A DNA stretch of 7,165 bases from Eubacterium sp. Its GTDB lineage: Bacteria; Bacillota; Clostridia; Oscillospirales; Acutalibacteraceae. The stretch is from positions 1-7,165 of the forward strand of contig JAIDJS010000114.1 in assembly GCA_029052085.1 (NCBI GenBank). The letters are read 5' to 3'. Shown piece after piece: positions 4,401 through 7,165 of the stretch (the stretch's first letter is position 1; each line of letters opens with the position of its first letter). The notes beneath the pieces are model-generated. The model was given only the letters and a program-made list of their open reading frames with translations, had not been told where the DNA came from and did not search any database. The translations under genes and the position numbers were made by a program.

Positions 4401-7165
4401 GATATCGTTGTGTTTGAAGAATTGTATTTCGGATCTGTTCAGATTGCAAATCATAAGGATATTAATGATAAAAATCAGACCGTAACGGTTCATACCCCGG
4501 ATATCGGAACAACTGCAACGATTAATAATGAAAAGGATGCCTTCAGTGCAGAAAAGGTTGTAATCAAGGATGTTGTGACCTACAGAGATCTGATTCCCGG
4601 CAAGGAATATACAATCAAGGGTATTCTGATGAACAAGACTGCCGGAGAGCCTTTCCTGGTAAATAAGAAGAATGTTACTTCAGAAGTAAAGTTCACAGCA
4701 GACAAAGCAAACGGCAGCGCAGTTGTTACATTTGAATTTGATGCTTCTGTTGTTAAAGAAAAAACAGAGCTTGTTGTTTTTGAAGAATTATATAAAGATA
4801 AAATTCAGCTTGCAGTTCACGCTGATATCCATGACGAAAATCAGACCGTAAGCGTGCATGAACCAAAGATTACAACAACGGCTACGGTTAACAAAGAAAA
4901 AAGCATATTCGCAGCTGAAACGTTTAATCTGAATGATACGGTTGAATACTCGGATTTAGTACCAGGCAGAGAGTACAGACTTGTCGGTATGCTTATGAAC
5001 AAGGCAACAAATTCTCCGCTGCTTATCAACGGCAAAGAAATTAAATCCGAAATTACATTCAAACCTGAAGCATCCGATGGAAAAGTGACAAACACATTCA
5101 GCTTTGACAGCAATGCTATTACCGAAAATACAGACGTTGTTGTATTTGAAGAATTGTATTACGGATCTGTTCAGATTGCAAACCACAAGGACATTGAAGA
5201 TATCGGGCAGACAGTAACCATTCTCAGACCTGCTATCTCAACGGTTGCGACAGTGAATGATGAAAAGGATGTTTTCTCTGCCGAAGAAAAGATAACAATT
5301 TCGGATGTCGTTTCATACGTTGATTTAATTCCCGGAAAGAAATATACCCTTAAGGGAGCGTTGATGAACAAAGCCACCAACAAGCCTTTTGCTGTAAATG
5401 ATGAGCCTGTTGTTGCAGAAACAACCTTTACGGCCAAAGAAGCGAACGGCAGCACAGTTGTTACATTCAAATTTGATGCTTCGGCAATTTCAGAAACAAC
5501 CGATTTAGTTGTTTTTGAGGAGCTGTACAAGGGAGATACACTCATTGTTACCCATTCAGATATCCATGATAAAAATCAGACGATTACAGTCCATACACCT
5601 GATATCGGAACTACTGCTGCGATAGAAAATGAAAAGGATGCTTTTTCTGCAGAAACATTTGTTATTACTGATGTTATTACATACCACGATTTGATACCTG
5701 GTAAGGAATATACAATTCAGGGTGTTCTTATGGACAAAGCAACCGGAAAGCCATTTGTTGTAAATCATAAAAAGGTTACTTCGGAAGTAACTTTCATTGC
5801 AGAAAATGCAAACGGCAGCGCAGTTGTTACTTTTGAATTCGATGCTTCGGTTATTACAGAAAAGACAGAGCTTGTTGCCTTTGAGGAATTGTACAAAGAT
5901 AAGATTCAGCTTGCAGTGCACGCAGATCTTGAGGATGAAAATCAGACCGTAACGGTTCACGCTCCTGCAATCAGAACAACTGCAACAGTCAATGAAGAAA
6001 AGAGCATATTTGCAGCTGAAGAATTCACAGTGGAAGATATTGTTGCTTACAGTGATTTGGTACCGGGCAGAGAGTACAGGCTTATCGGTAGTCTTATGAA
6101 CAAGGCAACAGGCACTCCGCTTGTTATCAACGGCGAAACAGTGAATTCCGAAGTTCTGTTTACACCGGAAGAAGCAGACGGAACGGTAACAGCCTCCTTC
6201 AGCTTTGACAGAGATTATATTACCGAAAACACAGACCTTGTTGTATTTGAGGAATTGTATTACAGAGATGTTGAAATCACAAGCCACAAGGATATTGAAG
6301 ATATCGGACAGACGGTAACTGTTCTCAGACCTGCTATCTCAACAGTGGCAGCAGTAAACAACGAAAAGGATGTTTTCGCTGCTGAAAAAACCATTACACT
6401 TTCCGATACAGTTTCCTATGTTGATTTAATCCCGGGCAAGGAATATACGCTCAAAGGCATTCTGATGAACAAGGCAGCAAACGAGCCTTTCGTTATTCAG
6501 GACGAGCCTGTTATTGCAGAAACCGTATTTACACCTGAAGAGGCAAGCGGAGAGGTTTTGGTAAGCTTTGAATTTGATGCTTCCGTTATTACAGAAACAA
6601 CAGATCTGGTTGCTTTTGAAAAGCTTTACAAGGGCGAAACCCTTATTACAGCTCACGAGGACATCAACGATTCAGATCAGACCATAACCGTTCACACACC
6701 GAACATCGGAACGATGGCAACCGTAAACGGCAAGAAAGAGGCTTTTGCAGACGGAAAGCTTACGCTTGAGGATATTGTTGCTTACACGGACTTAATCCCG
6801 GGCAAGGAATACACAATCAACGGTGTTCTGATGAACAAAGCTACAGGCAAGCCGTTCGAGGTTGACAGCAAGCCTGTTATTTCAAATGCAGTATTTATTC
6901 CTGAAGAAGCAGAAGGTACTGCAGCTGTTGCCTTTGAATTCGATTCCAAGGGTATTACAAAAGAAACAGAACTTGTTGCTTTTGAAGAGATTTACAAAGA
7001 TGATATGAAGCTTGCCGTTCATTCAGATATTAATGATGAAGGGCAGACAGTTACAATTCGTCCGCATAAAGACGGTTTTTTGGAGCTTATTACAAAAGAA
7101 AACATATATCCATATACAGGCGAAACAAATCTGGTAATTCCTGTTGCAATAGGCTGTATCGGTAT
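1416..7165 (+). CDS. Giant fibrillar surface adhesin: thioester tip, CnaB domains, nine VaFE (Thr-Gln ester) domains, sortase anchor (3' end cut)
   Basis: An uninterrupted frame of 1916 codons runs off the window. Order: a signal peptide of about 52 residues with a long basic lead (cleavage after VPALA); a thioester domain (55-215); a beta-rich linker domain (216-328); four CnaB/SpaA-like domains (329-783); nine VaFE domains of about 122 residues (784-1882); then YPYTG (1898-1902) and the start of a hydrophobic anchor (LVIPVAIGCIG). The final basic tail is missing only because the window ends. Thioester domains of Gram-positive adhesins bind host surfaces covalently. CnaB domains form Lys-Asn/Asp isopeptide bonds, and VaFE domains form Thr-Gln ester bonds. 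The whole resembles Clostridium perfringens Cpe0147, which also combines a thioester domain with a stalk of ester domains. It should stand out from the cell wall as a stiff, protease-resistant fibre. The ligand is unknown. No sortase gene is in the window. No frameshift or stop was found despite the repeats. Confidence 0.93.
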   Translation, partial: MNKSQKSKKSIKSISFSEILKFLKKSRLKIAALILALLTLGSTMTSAVPALAALTVGNTYTIESKHLNAYYSTGNWTTANKTPHNNSGQVALYNLKSTGEPLYCIQIYEGTDGTSAKAANLKGTGLWGDELTGTAQTIITRASIYGYDGTSANAYGYSATNAQLATQVIMWEAETGARTNYNTGCTSWAKSIFSNYPDALKCYNKILDAMRTHAQIPTFSSKTVTLKNTGSSSSGYVEITNTNSNCKLSDFNISDLTGNKIYRTLNGDNKLRIWTSDLNAKTVTMTFTKKGTNVGSALALTGSDQTKLYGKVEDPVKTSITVKVQAGSGKVKVKKADPATNASIPGAKLEVREYLGSAGNYGNAKSLTYNASTGYYESGTLYYNDTNNGIFKIVETSAPEGYLITNKYASFSGDIYKEGSAGTFRLAENKTGQELKITLKEDPVTANVKFQKFWSDTDKNGNLVHEDGSWVGSPTVIDNQTILDSLNLEVRQYNKDTNKFDPTGIPLTFDKETKYFEAKGLTYTSKNQGWFKIYENYNGTAKPIAVIADTSQMIMKWNKDNGYEVNSYGAFRIQIDENGKPINGKTFYLYYTDPVQYGSLKVIKTAEDGILAGHKFRFYGTSDLGEKIDMTRTTDKNGHALFEKVHTGNYVIEEIETGKQYIVPPAQNVNIVWNETSEAEFYNPLAPSGIAGHKVDRETKAAIKGAVFGLFKADETVFTKATALKTDKSDSKGEFGFSDLEKGNYLIKELEPASGYLPNNEIYAVKINGGNEVVEITVENDKIPEIATSALVNENKDAFSSETITLKDTVSYKHLIPGKEYVVKGALMDKKTGTAFKVNGKPVAAEATIKPKTANGSTAVSFKIPANSITENTDLVVFEELYKDGNQIARHADLKDKNQTVTIHAPKSRTVATINGEKDIFSKEAFTIKDLISYSDLVPGREYTAKGVLMNKATNSPLLINGKEVRSDVTFTPKTADGEITVSFKIAANAITAKTDIVVFEELYFGSVQIANHKDINDKNQTVTVHTPDIGTTATINNEKDAFSAEKVVIKDVVTYRDLIPGKEYTIKGILMNKTAGEPFLVNKKNVTSEVKFTADKANGSAVVTFEFDASVVKEKTELVVFEELYKDKIQLAVHADIHDENQTVSVHEPKITTTATVNKEKSIFAAETFNLNDTVEYSDLVPGREYRLVGMLMNKATNSPLLINGKEIKSEITFKPEASDGKVTNTFSFDSNAITENTDVVVFEELYYGSVQIANHKDIEDIGQTVTILRPAISTVATVNDEKDVFSAEEKITISDVVSYVDLIPGKKYTLKGALMNKATNKPFAVNDEPVVAETTFTAKEANGSTVVTFKFDASAISETTDLVVFEELYKGDTLIVTHSDIHDKNQTITVHTPDIGTTAAIENEKDAFSAETFVITDVITYHDLIPGKEYTIQGVLMDKATGKPFVVNHKKVTSEVTFIAENANGSAVVTFEFDASVITEKTELVAFEELYKDKIQLAVHADLEDENQTVTVHAPAIRTTATVNEEKSIFAAEEFTVEDIVAYSDLVPGREYRLIGSLMNKATGTPLVINGETVNSEVLFTPEEADGTVTASFSFDRDYITENTDLVVFEELYYRDVEITSHKDIEDIGQTVTVLRPAISTVAAVNNEKDVFAAEKTITLSDTVSYVDLIPGKEYTLKGILMNKAANEPFVIQDEPVIAETVFTPEEASGEVLVSFEFDASVITETTDLVAFEKLYKGETLITAHEDINDSDQTITVHTPNIGTMATVNGKKEAFADGKLTLEDIVAYTDLIPGKEYTINGVLMNKATGKPFEVDSKPVISNAVFIPEEAEGTAAVAFEFDSKGITKETELVAFEEIYKDDMKLAVHSDINDEGQTVTIRPHKDGFLELITKENIYPYTGETNLVIPVAIGCIG
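1578..2060 (+). other. Thioester domain (adhesive tip)
   Basis: Residues 55-215 carry the two signatures of Gram-positive thioester domains: a YCIQ segment with Cys104 (codon 1725) and an ATQVIMWE segment with Gln167 (codon 1914). In the family this Cys and Gln join to an internal thioester that reacts with amines on a host or matrix target. The Cys-to-Gln order and the W after the Gln motif match. The bond itself is inferred. Confidence 0.8.
2061..2399 (+). other. Beta-rich linker domain after the thioester domain
   Basis: Residues 216-328 have alternating hydrophobic strands (KTVTLKN, GYVEIT, KLRIW, TVTMTF) and no isopeptide motif. This looks like the beta-sandwich that often follows a thioester domain and spaces it from the stalk. 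I recognise no specific family. Confidence 0.5.
2400..3764 (+). other. Four CnaB/SpaA-like domains
   Basis: Domain 1 (about 329-446) has Lys335 in VKVKKAD, Glu395 in FKIVETSAPEGY and Asn429 in AEN, the full isopeptide triad. Domain 2 (447-600) is longer and divergent: Lys452, Glu535 (WFKIYEN) and Asp593 where Asn is usual. Domain 3 (601-687) has Lys604 (LKVIKT), Glu653 or Glu654 (YVIEEI) and Asn683. Domain 4 (688-783) has Lys694 (GHKVD), Glu749 (in LIKELEP, before SGY) and Asn780 (VENDK). These are the positions at which CnaB domains form Lys-Asn/Asp bonds next to a catalytic Glu. Assignment is good for 1, 3 and 4, tentative for 2. Confidence 0.75.
3765..7058 (+). repeat. Nine tandem VaFE / Thr-Gln ester-bond domains
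   Basis: Each unit runs from an IxTxA motif to a xQTV/xQTI motif. Bonding Thr: 788, 910, 1032, 1154, 1276, 1399, 1521, 1643, 1766. Partner Gln: 899, 1021, 1143, 1265, 1388, 1510, 1632, 1755, 1877, always 111 or 112 residues later. Each also keeps an Asp 20 or 21 after the Thr (D-x-V/I), the LxPGxxY turn, the V-V/A-FE glutamate, and a His exactly 8 before the Gln (HxDI/L). These match the Thr, Asp, Glu, His and Gln set known from the Cpe0147 ester domains. All nine are complete, so none looks decayed. The units are also DNA repeats of 366 or 369 bp. Confidence 0.9.
4860..7058 (+). repeat. Two copies of a three-domain super-repeat (X-Z-Y, 1101 bp)
   Basis: Domains 4 and 7 (type X: YSDLVPGREYR, HKDIEDIGQTV, LRPAIST), 5 and 8 (type Z: SYVDLIPGK, H-x-P-D/N-IGT exit) and 6 and 9 (type Y: IxG-V/I-LM, K-D-x-x-LAVH) match each other better than their neighbours. 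The ester Thr codons of 4/7, 5/8 and 6/9 are each exactly 1101 bp apart. Domain 3 is also type Y, 1101 bp before domain 6. The stalk thus grew by duplication of a triplet. Confidence 0.75.
7107..7165 (+). other. Sortase sorting motif and start of membrane anchor
   Basis: YPYTG (7107-7121) is followed by ETN and the hydrophobic run LVIPVAIGCIG up to the window end. This is the LPxTG layout with Tyr in place of Leu. A sortase would cut between Thr and Gly and attach the protein to peptidoglycan. The rest of the helix and the basic tail lie beyond the window. Confidence 0.8.

Noticed and set aside
5556..6287. 243-codon minus-strand frame, and similar shorter ones at 3848-5545 and 6426-6656
   Set aside because: These recur at the same place in each repeat unit, so they are shadows of the repeated coding sequence on the plus strand. 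Their Cys/Phe/Asn-rich translations show no domain.
3765..7058. CRISPR or other non-coding tandem array
   Set aside because: The repeat length is about 366 bp, units differ mostly at codon third positions and keep one frame with conserved catalytic residues, so they are protein domains.
1..7165. tRNA, rRNA, insertion sequence or attachment site
   Set aside because: I saw no cloverleaf, no rRNA-like stretch, no transposase motif and no flanking inverted repeats of the right kind on either strand.

Overview
The window looks like a low-GC, Gram-positive gut anaerobe of the Clostridia, probably a Ruminococcus / Oscillospiraceae relative. The support is AT-rich intergenic DNA with consensus sigma-A promoters, strong AGGAG-type ribosome binding sites, a lipoprotein with a Thr/Lys-rich spacer, and a giant sortase-type surface protein. 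The genus is an inference from style, not from a marker gene. All protein genes read left to right. One short RNA reads leftward.

Positions 1-140 hold no protein gene. There is an extended -10 box at the left edge and a 20-bp hairpin followed by seven T (87-136). This is either the end of an upstream gene or a short RNA of about 110 nt. Positions 177-573 look like a complete type I toxin-antitoxin locus: an extended -10 promoter, a long structured leader, a 32-residue membrane peptide of the TxpA/BsrG/holin-like-toxin kind (362-460), a shared bidirectional terminator (453-490), and a perfect-consensus promoter on the opposite strand (545-573). That opposite promoter would make an antisense RNA of about 90 nt over the toxin mRNA 3' end. 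The toxin mRNA leader contains two segments complementary, in nested order, to the 3' end, and an anti-Shine-Dalgarno segment that can pair with either of two GGAGGG copies.

A lipoprotein gene (645-1286) follows, with its own promoter, an operator-like palindrome over the -10 box and a strong terminator with a GAAA loop. Its role is unknown.

From 1416 to the right edge runs one uninterrupted reading frame (1916 codons, cut by the window end). It encodes a fibrillar surface adhesin: signal peptide, thioester domain (Cys104/Gln167), a beta-rich linker domain, four CnaB/SpaA-like domains, nine VaFE (Thr-Gln ester bond) domains of about 122 residues, then a YPYTG sortase motif and the start of the membrane anchor. 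Every VaFE domain keeps the Thr, Asp, Glu, His and Gln expected for self-made ester bonds. The stalk could therefore be covalently locked along its length, with a reactive thioester at the tip. The last six VaFE domains form two copies of a three-domain super-repeat of 1101 bp, and domain 2 looks like the scar of a domain deletion.

The two systems appear independent. The toxin locus may stabilise the region or be a mobile remnant. The lipoprotein and adhesin are both cell-surface proteins in the same direction, but separated by a terminator.
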